Shown here: in pieces, positions 23,287 to 34,938 of the stretch
Numbering within the stretch: position 1 is the first letter of the stretch
Layout of the letters: each line of letters opens with the position of its first letter
Notes under the pieces: generated by a model
Databases searched by the model: none
What the model was told of the DNA's origin: nothing
What the model saw: only the letters and a program-made list of their open reading frames with translations
Source: Candidatus Competibacteraceae bacterium
Lineage (GTDB): Bacteria > Pseudomonadota > Gammaproteobacteria > Competibacterales > Competibacteraceae
NCBI GenBank assembly: GCA_027492875.1
Contig: JAPUDV010000073.1
Location: 1 to 64,000, forward strand
DNA length: 64,000 bases
Direction: 5' to 3'
Program-made: the position numbers and the translations under genes

Positions 23287-23750
23287 GGCGGTATCTCTTT
23301 GGCTCCGCCAATCGGGTTACGGCGCCGAACGGGTGCGTCAAGTCGGAAAAATAGCTCATTTGCCGCCGGTCTTCATGATTTTCACGCATAAACGATAACC
23401 GAGTTGGCAAGGCGCATCCAGAGCGAATTGGAGGGAGACTCCACGCGCCGGTTACAGCGGCGTTGCGCCAGAGCCGGGGGTGACAGTCCGGTGACCTAAC
23501 CAATTACAGGGTTTTAAAGAGCTCATTTTATATCATCATATTTTCTCGCGATAAGAAATAAAAGCACCATTCCAGCAAGCAGCGGGAAAAATTGACATAC
23601 ACCAAGGTTAAGCTTTACTTTCCAAAGTCTGTTCGCACGATGCCGTCTGGCAACCGCGAACGCACAAGGTAGGCAACTTCGGCAACACGGTCGGAGATAG
23701 ACCGCGCCAACGCGCAACTACCGTAACCACGCAAATCCGAGGAGTAACTG
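23287..23750. other. Intergenic region between HPr-domain gene and thiolase
   Basis: This 464-bp region has no convincing gene; a minus-strand open frame at 23273-23503 lacks a start signal and any recognisable motif. Positions 23500-23630 are AT-rich and hold the thiolase promoter candidate and the motif TTTATATCATCAT (23527-23539), which recurs upstream of serS. The 5' untranslated part from about 23630 is long (over 110 bp), and the ribosome-binding site GAGGAG lies just before ATG 23751. Confidence 0.6.
23592..23621 (+). promoter_or_regulatory. Probable sigma-70 promoter of the thiolase gene
   Basis: A perfect -35 TTGACA (23592-23597) is followed after 18 bp by a weak -10, TACTTT (23616-23621). 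It points at the thiolase start 130 bp downstream. The -10 is poor, so this is a candidate only. Confidence 0.45.
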
Positions 23751-24953
23751 ATGGCTCTTAAAGAAGTCGTTATTGTCAGCGCCGCACGCACGGCGATCGG
23801 TAAATTCATGGGTACCCTCAAGGACGTATCGGCTCGCGAGCTGGCGATAACCGCAGCGAAGGGTGCGATCGAACGGTCTGGCGTTCCGGCCGACAAGATC
23901 GACGAAATCTGCATGGGCCAACTGTACACCGGCATGCAGGGTTCCCTGCCAGCCCGTCAGGTGAGCATGCGGGTCGGCTTGCCGGCCTACAGCAGCGCTG
24001 TGTCGGTCAACCAGAACTGCACGTCCGGCATGCGCGCGCTGGAGATTGCCTGCCACAACATCATGCTGGGCCAGACCGAAATCGGCTTGGCGGTCGGCGT
24101 GGAAAGCATGACCAACGCCCCCTACCTGTTGCCCAAGGGCCGCATGGGCTACCGGATGGGGCAGGGCAATATCGAAGACAGCATGATCCACGATGGGCTG
24201 TTCGACGAACTGGTGCCCGGCCACATGGCGATGACGGCGGAAAACGTCGCGACCAAGTACGGCATTACCCGCCAGGAATGCGACGAACTGGCGCTGATCA
24301 GCCACAATCGCTGCACCACGGCCACCAAGGAAGGCGTTTTCAAGCGCGAGATCGTGCCGGTGGAACTTAAGTCCAGGAAGGGTTCGACCTTCTTCGAGGT
24401 CGACGAAAACTTTATCCCCGACGCCAGTATGGAGAGCATTGCCAAGCTGAAGCCGGCCTTCAAGAAAGATGGCGTGGTCACCGCCGCCAATGCCTCCAGC
24501 ATCAACGACGGCGCCAGCGCGGTGGTGATCATGTCGCTGGACAAGGCCAAGGAAATGGGCATCAAGCCCTTGATGAAGCTGGTCGGCATCTGCAACGCCG
24601 GCATCGAAGCGGAAGTCATGGGGCTGGGTCCCGCAGTGGCGATTCCGAAGTGCCTCAAGCAGGCCGGTTTGAAGTTTGGAGACATCGATTACTGGGAAGT
24701 CAACGAAGCCTTCGCGGCGCAGTGGCTAGGCGTGGGGCGGATGCTGAAAGAGCAGGGGATGAGCCTGACTCCGGATAACTGCAACTTCAACGGTTCCGGC
24801 ATCGCCTTGGGCCATCCGGTCGGCTCGACCGGCCTGCGCATCGTGGTCAGCCTGTACTACGAACTGGAGCGGCAGGGCAAGTCCCTGGGTGGCGCTTCGT
24901 TGTGTGTCGGCACGGGTCCATCGATGGCCTCGCTGTGGACTCGCGATATCTGA
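23751..24953 (+). CDS. phaA: Acetyl-CoA acetyltransferase (thiolase, PhaA-type)
   Basis: The 400-residue thiolase starts at ATG 23751 after GAGGAG. Active-site Cys90 lies in NQNCTSGMRALEIAC. The NEAFAAQW and GSGIALGHPVGSTGLR segments carry the other catalytic elements. The usual C-terminal C-x-G-G-G motif is altered here to LCVGTGPSMASLW, while its Cys is retained. It condenses two acetyl-CoA into acetoacetyl-CoA, the first step toward hydroxybutyryl-CoA and PHA, or runs in reverse in acyl-CoA breakdown. phaC is in the window 8 kb away, not adjacent, so assignment to PHA synthesis is plausible but not exclusive. A strong hairpin follows the gene. Confidence 0.9.
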   Translation: MALKEVVIVSAARTAIGKFMGTLKDVSARELAITAAKGAIERSGVPADKIDEICMGQLYTGMQGSLPARQVSMRVGLPAYSSAVSVNQNCTSGMRALEIACHNIMLGQTEIGLAVGVESMTNAPYLLPKGRMGYRMGQGNIEDSMIHDGLFDELVPGHMAMTAENVATKYGITRQECDELALISHNRCTTATKEGVFKREIVPVELKSRKGSTFFEVDENFIPDASMESIAKLKPAFKKDGVVTAANASSINDGASAVVIMSLDKAKEMGIKPLMKLVGICNAGIEAEVMGLGPAVAIPKCLKQAGLKFGDIDYWEVNEAFAAQWLGVGRMLKEQGMSLTPDNCNFNGSGIALGHPVGSTGLRIVVSLYYELERQGKSLGGASLCVGTGPSMASLWTRDI

Positions 24954-24979
24954 GTTGATCTGAGTTTTTGATTCATCCG

Positions 24980-24998
24980 GGCGGCCTAACGGGCCGCC
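24980..24998 (+). terminator. Hairpin terminator after thiolase
   Basis: A perfect 7-bp stem (GGCGGCC 24980-24986, GGCCGCC 24992-24998) with loop TAACG lies 27 bp after the thiolase stop codon. The downstream T run is short (TTAT), so it is a strong hairpin with only a modest U tract. Confidence 0.7.
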
Positions 24999-25032
24999 TT
25001 ATCAATGCCTGCTATTTATATCATCATCTTAA

Positions 25033-27722
<2,690 letters not shown>

Positions 27723-27833
27723 AACGGCGCGGCCCGACTCGTGGGGGTGCTGGCTTTCCCCTCGGGCGATGGTAGTATGGCGCCCCTCTGGAAAAAGAGG
27801 CTCCGACCACTCCACCCAGGTGCAAACAACGCC

Positions 27834-28955
27834 ATGATTATCCTTCTGGATCCGAACATTACGGAGATCTCCGAAGAGTATCGGACGACGCTCGACTATC
27901 TGTCCCAGATGCCGGGCATCGCCATGCGCGTTCACAAGGTACAGGGCGCGCGGCAGGCACTCACCGAGATTTATCTGATCGGCGACACCAAGACCCTGTC
28001 GGTCGAGGATCTCCAAGCCCTGCCGGGGGTGGAACGAGTCATCCGGGTGTCCGAAGAATACCGCATTCTGGGCCGGCACCGGGACGAGCAACGCACCAGT
28101 GGTTTCGAGTACAACGGGGTTCCATTCAGTCAGGATACCCTGAACATCCTTGCCGGTCTGTGCGCCGTCGATACCCCCGAACATGCGAAACAAATGTTTG
28201 CGGCCCTACGAAACCACGGGCAGGTTTGCACGCGAATGGGCGCCTACAAACCCCGCACCAATCCCTATTCCTTTCAGGGTCATGGTAAGAGTTGCCTACC
28301 GTATGTGTTCGAGTTGGCGGGCCAATACGGCATCAAGGTCATCGCCATGGAGATCACGCACGAAAATCATCTAACGGAAATTCACGAAAGTCTGAAACAG
28401 ACCGGACGGCCCACCGGGGTCATGGTGCAAATCGGCACGCGCAATACCCAGAATTTCGAATTACTGAAAGCCGTGGGGCGCCAGCAGGAGTTTCCGGTGC
28501 TTTTCAAACGGGGGTTCGGCATCACCCTGAACGAATCGCTCAACGCCGCCGAGTATTTGGCCAGCGAGGGCAATTCGCGAGTGGTGTTCTGCCTGCGCGG
28601 GGTGAAGACCAACATGGGCGACCCGCACCGCAACCTGGTGGATTTCAGTCAAGTACCGGTCATCAAGCGGCTGACCCGCATGCCGGTATGCGTCGATCCC
28701 TCACACTCGGTCGGCTCGCGCGAGCATTCTCCAGACGGAATCTTGGATTTGATGCACGCCGCCGCGCAGGGTGTGGTGGCCGGCGCCAACATGGTGCTGG
28801 TGGATTTTCATCCAGAACCGGCCAAGGCGCTGGTGGATGGTCCGCAAGCGATGTTGTTAAGCGAACTGGGCTGGTTTCTGGACGATCTCGCCCTGGCGCG
28901 GGAATGCTACGAGAAGCGGCTGAGTCTCGGCCTCCAGCGGCGCGGCCCGCGCTGA
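27834..28955 (+). CDS. aroF: 3-Deoxy-7-phosphoheptulonate (DAHP) synthase
   Basis: ATG 27834 is taken as start (MIILLDPNITEISEEYRTTL), giving 373 residues. The N-terminal 80 residues form a ferredoxin-like regulatory extension. The catalytic barrel follows, with GAYKPRTNPYSFQGHG, PVLFKRGFGITL, FCLRGVKT and CVDPSHSVGSREH. This is the beta-type (TM0343-like) DAHP synthase, which condenses PEP with erythrose-4-phosphate as the first step of the shikimate pathway. The upstream 27780-27815 region has a short hairpin (CCTCT/AGAGG). The gene is convergent with the DnaJ-domain gene, one base apart. Confidence 0.93.
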   Translation: MIILLDPNITEISEEYRTTLDYLSQMPGIAMRVHKVQGARQALTEIYLIGDTKTLSVEDLQALPGVERVIRVSEEYRILGRHRDEQRTSGFEYNGVPFSQDTLNILAGLCAVDTPEHAKQMFAALRNHGQVCTRMGAYKPRTNPYSFQGHGKSCLPYVFELAGQYGIKVIAMEITHENHLTEIHESLKQTGRPTGVMVQIGTRNTQNFELLKAVGRQQEFPVLFKRGFGITLNESLNAAEYLASEGNSRVVFCLRGVKTNMGDPHRNLVDFSQVPVIKRLTRMPVCVDPSHSVGSREHSPDGILDLMHAAAQGVVAGANMVLVDFHPEPAKALVDGPQAMLLSELGWFLDDLALARECYEKRLSLGLQRRGPR

Positions 28956-28956
28956 A

Positions 28957-29643
28957 CTAACGGTGAAATAGAACGTCCCGCGCCTGGTTGATCCGCGCGG
29001 CCAGATAACTGGAGCCACCCTGATCGGGGTGAAGCCGCTGGATCAAACGACGGTAGGCTGCCTGGATCTCATCGCGGCTGGCACCGGGCTGCACGCCCAG
29101 AATCTGATAGGCCTCGGCTCGATCCATCCGATGGTTTTCCGCAGCCGGTGCTGGCCCGGTTCCGGCCTGTTCGCGCCAATCCGCATCGGCATGGCGGTCC
29201 AGATAGGTTTCCAGCACTGTCGACGACTGCGGGTCGGACTGACACTCCCGCCAGAGCTCCAACAATTCCGGGAGGGTGAGGTCTTGCAGGGAGTGGCCAG
29301 CGAACCGGCCTGCGCGAACCGTGCCGGACATGACGCCGGAGGCATGATCGAGCATCATGGACAGAAAACGGGTCGTGACGGCGGATTGGCTCGGGCTGGC
29401 CTGACCGGTTGAAGTGGGGGAGGGAAGCTTCAACCAGCGCACCAGCAGCGGCGCCAGCACGGCGAGCAGGGGCACGGCAACCTCAGCACCGCCGCGCGCG
29501 GTCAACAGCAACAGGAAACCTGCGCCTGCCGCCACCCCCAACATACGCGGCATGTGGGCACTCAAACCCAAACGGCGTACCCAGCGCACCAGCAGGTACA
29601 GGCCGATTAACACAACCGCAACCAGTAACACACGGATCAGCAT
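28957..29643 (-). CDS. Membrane-anchored DnaJ-domain protein
   Basis: The 228-residue protein has two hydrophobic helices (residues 2-20 and 33-68) and a variable middle section. A C-terminal J-domain contains EAYQILGVQPGASRDEIQAA and the HPD motif in LIQRLHPDQGGSSYLAARIN. J-domains stimulate Hsp70 ATPase activity, and the topology puts the J-domain in the cytosol near the membrane. Its ATG overlaps the VWA gene stop by 7 bp, so the two are co-translated. The partner client is unknown. It differs from DjlA, which has a TerB-like domain. Confidence 0.85.
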   Translation of the reverse strand: MLIRVLLVAVVLIGLYLLVRWVRRLGLSAHMPRMLGVAAGAGFLLLLTARGGAEVAVPLLAVLAPLLVRWLKLPSPTSTGQASPSQSAVTTRFLSMMLDHASGVMSGTVRAGRFAGHSLQDLTLPELLELWRECQSDPQSSTVLETYLDRHADADWREQAGTGPAPAAENHRMDRAEAYQILGVQPGASRDEIQAAYRRLIQRLHPDQGGSSYLAARINQARDVLFHR

Positions 29644-30332
29644 TGGTCTTCTCGGATCTGGCGAGTTAACTGCCGGATCAGACCACCGTGATGTCGGCCG
29701 AATTCCTCCAGCGCCGGGCGACCGCCCGCAGCATAAATCGCCACGGCGGCGAGCAACTCGCGCAACTGTCGAGCGCTGCCGCTATCGAAGGCACAATAGG
29801 CGCCGCGGGTCAGCCGGGCAATCTCCCGAAAGCCCAGCGCGGCGGTGGGGTCGTTGCCTTCTTGGAAGGCGAAGGTCGGCACGCCCAGTAGCCCGAGCTG
29901 ACCGGCTTGGCGACACAGAGGATCCACGGCTTCTTCGAGGCAGTCGCCGACCAGGACCAAGGCGTTGACCCGATGCAGCCGGGTTTCGCGAGTGGTGTGT
30001 TCCAACACCCGACCGATCTGGGTCAAGCCGCCCCGGCATTGCACCGAGGTCATGCGCTGTTGCAGGTCGGCGGTCTCGCTCGACCACGGTTCGGCCCGAA
30101 ACTCGCCATGGCCCCGGTACCAGACCAGTTGCACGGCCAACCCACCGATCCCCGCCGTCGCCGCGAACATATCTGCCTGCAACTGGCAAGCCCGGTCCCA
30201 GGACGGCTGGCGGCTGGCGGTGGCGTCCAGGGCGAAAATCAGCCGGCCATGCGAGCCCGTGCTGACCGGTGTTTTCGCTACCTGGCGCAGAAACTCGGCC
30301 ACCTCGGTGGAAGTGGATTGGATCTGTTTCAT
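29637..30332 (-). CDS. VWA-domain protein paired with DnaJ-domain gene
   Basis: ATG 30332 (MKQIQSTS) is preferred over 30341 because AGAGG lies at correct spacing only for the former. The 231-residue protein has a von Willebrand A fold: FALDATASRQPSWDRACQLQ replaces the usual DxSxS, then GGLTQIGRVLEHTTRE carries the second loop and NALVLVGDCLEE the third strand. The metal-site motif is degenerate (DATAS). No signal peptide is present, so it is cytosolic. Role unknown; tight coupling to the J-domain gene suggests a joint chaperone-type task. Confidence 0.8.
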   Translation of the reverse strand: MKQIQSTSTEVAEFLRQVAKTPVSTGSHGRLIFALDATASRQPSWDRACQLQADMFAATAGIGGLAVQLVWYRGHGEFRAEPWSSETADLQQRMTSVQCRGGLTQIGRVLEHTTRETRLHRVNALVLVGDCLEEAVDPLCRQAGQLGLLGVPTFAFQEGNDPTAALGFREIARLTRGAYCAFDSGSARQLRELLAAVAIYAAGGRPALEEFGRHHGGLIRQLTRQIREDQC

Positions 30333-30357
30333 GGCGGTCATCCTCTTTGACGGATTA

Positions 30358-31087
30358 TCACTCCTTTAGATGGCTGATCCATGCCTGTTGTCGAAAACTC
30401 GATGCCTGGGTTTCGAGCAACGGAAATTCCGCCTTAAGCAGGCTAAGCTCCAAAGCAGCCATGGCTCGTTGATACTGACGGCCAGTTTTTAGTATCCACA
30501 CGCAGTTTTCAAGTGTTATTTCCCGGCCAAGCAAGTGGCGCGAGTCTCGCGGGTAACGATCCTGATGGGCACTCCACCAAGCCTAAACCGCTTTTGCATC
30601 AGGCAAAAGAAGCTGTGACTGTTCCATGGAGCCTACGAGATGACTTTCGGAAGGATGTATCACTCTAGGGCGCATCAAGCCCTCGTCAATCAGATCAACG
30701 CCAGTAAGGAGCGTAAACGCTTCCCCAACAAAGCTGGCGCGTTCTGGAATGTGCATTGAGTCAATCAACCCAGAAATCCACGCCGTATTGCGACAAGCGC
30801 CAACGCTGATCATCGCGGCATGAAGGCGATGGTTGTGCTTCGCAACCACTGAAATCCAACGATCCACATCCTGATGATTCGCGATCCGAAGTATCAGTTG
30901 CAGGGCTTGCTGTTGTCGCATCGGCATGGATGAACATAATGCAAAACCCTTCAAAATTTCTAAAGCCATTTGACGAATGCCGCACCGGCCAAACCTGCTT
31001 GCGCCGCCGCACCGCTCATGAGGCGAATCAGCCAGGGAATAGCGGAAGAGTCGCCGAGAACTCCAAGGCCGTGAATGACCAAGGGGG
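30358..31087 (-). pseudogene. Decayed C-terminal half of a second HEAT-like (TIGR02270-like) copy
   Basis: Three frames carry successive pieces. The first (31087 to about 30962) reads PLVIHGLGVLGDSSAIPWLI, similar to the ISVGAAGDPWQIPWLIAQM repeat in the neighbouring frame. The second (about 30962-30586) reads AMISVGACRNTAWISGLIDS, then FVGEAFTLLTGVDLIDEGL. An in-frame TAG at 30583-30585 interrupts it, and the same frame then continues AWWSAHQDRYPRDSRHLLGR, TGRQYQRAMAALELSLLKAE and ends at TGA 30358-30360. The intact counterpart reads VAWWETNETRFQRGTRLLLG and GYQRQRAAAALELALI. At least two frameshifts and one nonsense codon therefore separate it from a working gene. Confidence 0.75.
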
Positions 31088-32365
31088 TTAATCCTCGTCC
31101 AGGAGCAATTGCCGGATCCAGAGCCGGGCCGGTTCAAGGTCGATGGCGCGGGCCAGCAATTCGACCGCGCGTTGCTGGAGGGCCGGTTCGGCATCGTGTT
31201 CGACCATCCGTTGCAGTATGTCCAAGCTGCGACCGTTTGCCAGAAGACCCGCCGACCAGGCGGCCCAAAACCGCCATGTTTCGTTGGCGTGATTCAGGTG
31301 TTGCCGCAGGACGGGCAGGTAGCGTTGTAATCGCAACTCGCCGAATAGGCGCAGGGCGCAGGCGCGCAGGCGGAGACCGGAATCCTTGAGTGCCGCGTCC
31401 AGATAGGGACCGGGATCTACCTGGTGGAAACCGCAGACCGTGATGCCGGCGTGGCGCAGCAGCGGTGAAGTCGAAGCTAGTAGATCGCGAACCCGTCCCC
31501 GCAGGCGGTCTGGAGCGACCCAACCCAAGGCGGCGATCAGCTCGCGAGCCATGTCGGGTGTGGTGTTGATGTAGTCGGTCAGTTGCTTGAAGGGTGCATC
31601 GTCAAGGTGGCTGACGGCGGTGGCAGCGGCCGTGAAGACGGCGCCCGGCCGGCCGTGGGCGGTCAGGCTATCCCAGCAGCATCTCCAACCCAGGTCGCCG
31701 GCTTCGCGCAGCAGGGTGAGTTGCCGCTCCAACCGGCTGTCGAGTTCGGTCAATTCCGGCAAGGTAGTCATGGGGGCACGCGCTGCGTGGTCGCGTTCCA
31801 ACCAGAGCTTGGTGGCGGTTTCGACACAACCTTGCAGGATGTCCCGAACATCGAGCAGGTTCTGCTGTTCGGTGGCGGGGGCGTGGATGGCGAATAGGGG
31901 CATCCTGGTCTGGATCAGCGCTAGTTCAAGAGCAGCGGCGGCGCGCTGACGCTGGTAGCCGTTGACTAGAACGTGCAGGCAGTGGTCGGGAGTGATCGGG
32001 TGGCCCAACAGGAGGCGGGTTCCGCGCTGGAAGCGCGTTTCGTTGGTTTCCCACCAGGCGACGATCATTTCCAGGTTGGGCCAAGGCAGACCGCTCGTGG
32101 GATCTTTAGAGTTGGTGGGGCTGGGTGCCGCCGGTTGCACGAGGGGGTGTTCAACCAGATCGACGCCCGTGATCAGGGTGAAGGCTTCGCCCGCCACGCG
32201 CGCCAGTTCGGGATGCTGCATTTGTGCGATCAGCCACGGGATTTGCCAGGGATCGCCCGCCGCGCCGACGCTGATGATGGCGTCGCGGGAATGCACGGCT
32301 TTATCCTTGATCGTTCCCAGCCAGTGTTGCCGCCACGAATCATGCAGGATACGGGGCATGAGCAA
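31088..32365 (-). CDS. Chimeric HEAT-like protein: C-terminal half of copy 1 joined to N-terminal half of copy 2
   Basis: The 425-residue frame is out of normal domain order. Residues 1-155 match the C-terminal part of the family (AVHSRDAIISVGAAGDPWQI, AGEAFTLITGVDL, AWWETNETRF, QRQRAAAALELALI). Residues of about 165-425 look like the family N-terminal part (ATKLWLERDHAARAPMTTLP, LDSRLERQLTLLREAGDLGW), followed by HEAT-like helical pairs, and stop at TAA 31088. The most economical reading is two tandem genes fused by loss of the boundary, the outer ends being broken. The family resembles TIGR02270, seen in multiple copies in Myxococcus and some pseudomonads; function is unknown. Whether this chimera makes a stable protein is unclear. 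Confidence 0.65.
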   Translation of the reverse strand: MLMPRILHDSWRQHWLGTIKDKAVHSRDAIISVGAAGDPWQIPWLIAQMQHPELARVAGEAFTLITGVDLVEHPLVQPAAPSPTNSKDPTSGLPWPNLEMIVAWWETNETRFQRGTRLLLGHPITPDHCLHVLVNGYQRQRAAAALELALIQTRMPLFAIHAPATEQQNLLDVRDILQGCVETATKLWLERDHAARAPMTTLPELTELDSRLERQLTLLREAGDLGWRCCWDSLTAHGRPGAVFTAAATAVSHLDDAPFKQLTDYINTTPDMARELIAALGWVAPDRLRGRVRDLLASTSPLLRHAGITVCGFHQVDPGPYLDAALKDSGLRLRACALRLFGELRLQRYLPVLRQHLNHANETWRFWAAWSAGLLANGRSLDILQRMVEHDAEPALQQRAVELLARAIDLEPARLWIRQLLLDED

Positions 32366-32378
32366 CTGCGTTGAAACC

Positions 32379-32763
32379 TCAGGGCCTGCACTCTGCCAGG
32401 GGCTGCCAGGGGGTGCTGGCCATCAGGGCGGTGACTTGCCGTTCGTCGGTGCCGATCAGTTCAAGCAGAAAGTCGCGCCAGCCTTGATGCGCGGTTTTAT
32501 TGAAGGCAAGCACCGTGGCCGGAAAGTGATCGTCCAGCGTGTATTGAGAGCTATCAAATCGCCGTTCCAGCGTGGCCCAATTCTGGGCGCTTCTGGCGCA
32601 GGGTGTCCAGTCGAGCGTTCAGGCGGCTGTCCAGATGCGCCAGGTTATCGAGAGCGAAGTAGGGAGCATCGATGGCGATTTGACGTTTTTTCCATAACGC
32701 CTCCGTTTCTTGAATACAGCAGGCAAGTTCGTCTTTTATGGGATGGGATTGCGAGGCTGGCAT
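32379..32763 (-). pseudogene. Frameshifted N-terminal part of HEAT-like copy 1
   Basis: From ATG 32763 the frame reads MPASQSHPIKDELACCIQET and LDSRLNARLDTLRQKRPELG, and stops near 32554. The similarity continues in another frame as NWATLERRFDSSQYTLDDHF, PATVLAFNKTAHQGWRDFLL, to TGA 32379. These align with LDSRLERQLTLLREAGDLGW and the following segment of the neighbouring frame. One frameshift near 32580 therefore splits the N-terminal domain, and a deletion probably joins it to the C-terminal half starting at 32365. Confidence 0.7.
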
Positions 32764-32907
32764 TGCATTTTCCCTTGCCGATACAGGAGGATTTTTATGG
32801 AGAGGACTCAGGTGACTATCCAGGTACGTCGGATCGTGGGATGAAAAACGGGAAGCGTCGATGCCAAGAAAATACCCAAGCCGCGCAATGCGGCTTGGGT
32901 CTGTGGG

Positions 32908-34812
32908 TCATTTCCGCAGCACGTAGGTCCCCGGCGCTTCGCAGATCGGGTATAGACCCTTCTCCGGCGCGCCCATCGCGGGGGGCGCAACTTGATGCGC
33001 CGCCGAATGTTTCACCAACCACGCCTCCCAAGCCAGCCACCAGGAACCTTCCCGCTTGGGTGTAACCGCCTGCCAAGTCTCCGGATCGATATAACGGTCC
33101 TGATCGTTGCGGCAGGCCACCTGAAAACTGCGCCGCCGGTGGCCCGGCTCGCTGACGATACCGGCGTTGTGGCCGCCGCTGGTCAACAGGAAGGTGACTT
33201 CATCGGCGTCCGCCAGCAGGTTGATCTTATAGACCGATCGCCAGGGTGCAACGTGATCCTGTTCTGTGGCGACCGTGAAGATCGGCGCGCGGATATCGGC
33301 GATGGCGACGGTGCGATCATTAACCTTGTAGTGGCCGGTGGCCAGTTCGTTGCCGAGGAAAATATGCCGCAGGTATTCGGAATGCATGCGGAACGGCATC
33401 CGGGTCTGATCGGCATTCCAGGCCATCAGGTCGTTGAGCGGCTGACGGCGCCCCAGAAGGTAATCATGAACCATCCGCGACCAGACCAAATCGTTGGAGC
33501 GCAACATTTGGAAGGCGCCCACCATCTGGTCGGCATCCAAATAACCTTGGTCCCACATCATGTCTTCCAGGAAGGAAACCTGGCTTTCGTTGATAAATAA
33601 CAGGAGTTCGCCCGCCTCGGTGAAATCGGTCTGGGCCGCGAATAGGGTCATGGTCTTGAGGCGATGATCGCTGTCGCGAGCCATGGCGGCGGCGGTGAGG
33701 GTCAGCAGGGTGCCGCCGAGACAATAGCCAACCGTGTGGACCTTGCGTCCGGGCAAAATCGTGGAAATGGCGTCCAGCGCCGCCATCACGCCATGCTGCC
33801 GGTAGTCGTCCATGCCGAGGTCGCGATCTGCGGCGGTCGGGTTTTTCCAGGAAATCATGAAGACCGTGTGGCCCTTTTCCACCAGGTACCTGACCATGGA
33901 GTTATGCGGCGACAGGTCGAGAATGTAATACTTCATGATCCAGGCCGGCACCACCAGAATCGGTTCGGCGTACACCTGGGCGGTCGCGGGCTGATACTGG
34001 ATCAGTTCGATCAAGTGGTTGCGGAAGATAATCTTGCCCGGCGTGACGCCCACGTCGCGGCCGACCACGAACTGCTCCGTTTCGCTACCCAACTGTTTGC
34101 CGGCCACCGCCTTTTCCATGTCGGCCATGAAATTGGACCAGCCACGCACCAGGTTTTGACCGCCTTCCTCCATGGTGGCCTTGAGGATCTCCGGGTTGGT
34201 CAGCGGCGAGTTGGAAGGCGAAAACATATCGAGGATCTGCCGCGTTACGAAGGAGACGATCACTTCATTCTGCTTGTTGACGCCGCGGGTATGGGTCGTG
34301 GCGTTGTGCCACCACTGCTGGGTCAGCAGAAACGACTGCGAGATGAGATTGTAGGGCCACCGTCGCCAGCTCTCGTTATCGAAACGGTGATCCTGGGGCA
34401 GAGGCTCGATGGAGGGTGGGGTCTCCGGGTTTTGGCTCGCCTTGAACGCGTACAGCGCCAGTCGCACCATCTTGCGAACCGCCTTTTCGTTCAGGAGCGC
34501 CTGTTTCCCTGGAGAAAGACCCAGATGCATCAGCCAGTCGAGATAGGCCATGGCCAGCACCGCCGGCGAGGTGCCGCCGGTGCCGCGAGCGAGGTTGGCA
34601 CTCACCATCCGGTCGATGGTTTCGGGAATGTGGGTACCGAGGAGCGAGCGCTCGATGCCGTAGGCGCGGCGGGCCGAGGACGCTTGGCCGGACGGGCCGA
34701 GCCAGGAGCGAATCGGCTGTTGGGGCGCGGGTTTGATTTCAGGAGCGGTCGTCTGCTCGGGCGTCGCCGTCGGGGGGGAAGCGGACGGGGCGGTCTGATC
34801 GGATTCTGGCAT
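32908..34812 (-). CDS. phaC: Class I poly(3-hydroxyalkanoate) synthase
   Basis: ATG 34812 follows GAGGT at 8 bp. The product is about 634 residues, typical of class I PhaC. It has a proline/threonine-rich N-terminal 40 residues and an alpha/beta-hydrolase core with the lipase-like box VGYCLGGT (catalytic Cys364). The Asp is in TEQDHVAPWRSVYK and the His in TSGGHNAGIVSEPG. It polymerises (R)-3-hydroxyacyl-CoA on granule surfaces. It follows paaK with a 126-bp gap that holds a strong hairpin, so it may have its own promoter. No phaB, phaP or phaR is adjacent. Confidence 0.96.
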   Translation of the reverse strand: MPESDQTAPSASPPTATPEQTTAPEIKPAPQQPIRSWLGPSGQASSARRAYGIERSLLGTHIPETIDRMVSANLARGTGGTSPAVLAMAYLDWLMHLGLSPGKQALLNEKAVRKMVRLALYAFKASQNPETPPSIEPLPQDHRFDNESWRRWPYNLISQSFLLTQQWWHNATTHTRGVNKQNEVIVSFVTRQILDMFSPSNSPLTNPEILKATMEEGGQNLVRGWSNFMADMEKAVAGKQLGSETEQFVVGRDVGVTPGKIIFRNHLIELIQYQPATAQVYAEPILVVPAWIMKYYILDLSPHNSMVRYLVEKGHTVFMISWKNPTAADRDLGMDDYRQHGVMAALDAISTILPGRKVHTVGYCLGGTLLTLTAAAMARDSDHRLKTMTLFAAQTDFTEAGELLLFINESQVSFLEDMMWDQGYLDADQMVGAFQMLRSNDLVWSRMVHDYLLGRRQPLNDLMAWNADQTRMPFRMHSEYLRHIFLGNELATGHYKVNDRTVAIADIRAPIFTVATEQDHVAPWRSVYKINLLADADEVTFLLTSGGHNAGIVSEPGHRRRSFQVACRNDQDRYIDPETWQAVTPKREGSWWLAWEAWLVKHSAAHQVAPPAMGAPEKGLYPICEAPGTYVLRK

Positions 34813-34853
34813 GATTGCACACCTCACGGATACGAGGATTTAGCGGCGCCGAA

Positions 34854-34887
34854 CAAGCGACGGAAACGGCAGGTTCGCCGTCGCTTG
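34854..34887. terminator. 10-bp-stem hairpin between paaK and phaC
   Basis: CAAGCGACGG (34854-34863) pairs perfectly with CCGTCGCTTG (34878-34887) around a 14-nt loop. It lies after the paaK stop and 42 bp before the phaC start. There is no T run on the minus strand, so it may be an attenuator or mRNA-stabilising hairpin rather than a classic terminator. Confidence 0.5.
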
Positions 34888-34938
34888 CACCGCTCCCACA
34901 GTTTAACGTAAACCCGGTCTGGCGTACCAAAAGCTTTA

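Noticed and set aside
23273-23503. Small minus-strand gene upstream of the HPr-domain gene
   Set aside because: No ribosome-binding site, no motif, composition unlike coding sequence, and it overlaps the HPr-domain gene start.
27723-28193. N-terminal extension of the MATE transporter to 28193
   Set aside because: The extension is antisense to the DAHP synthase gene and would put 157 soluble residues before the first helix; ATG 27722 gives the normal family start.
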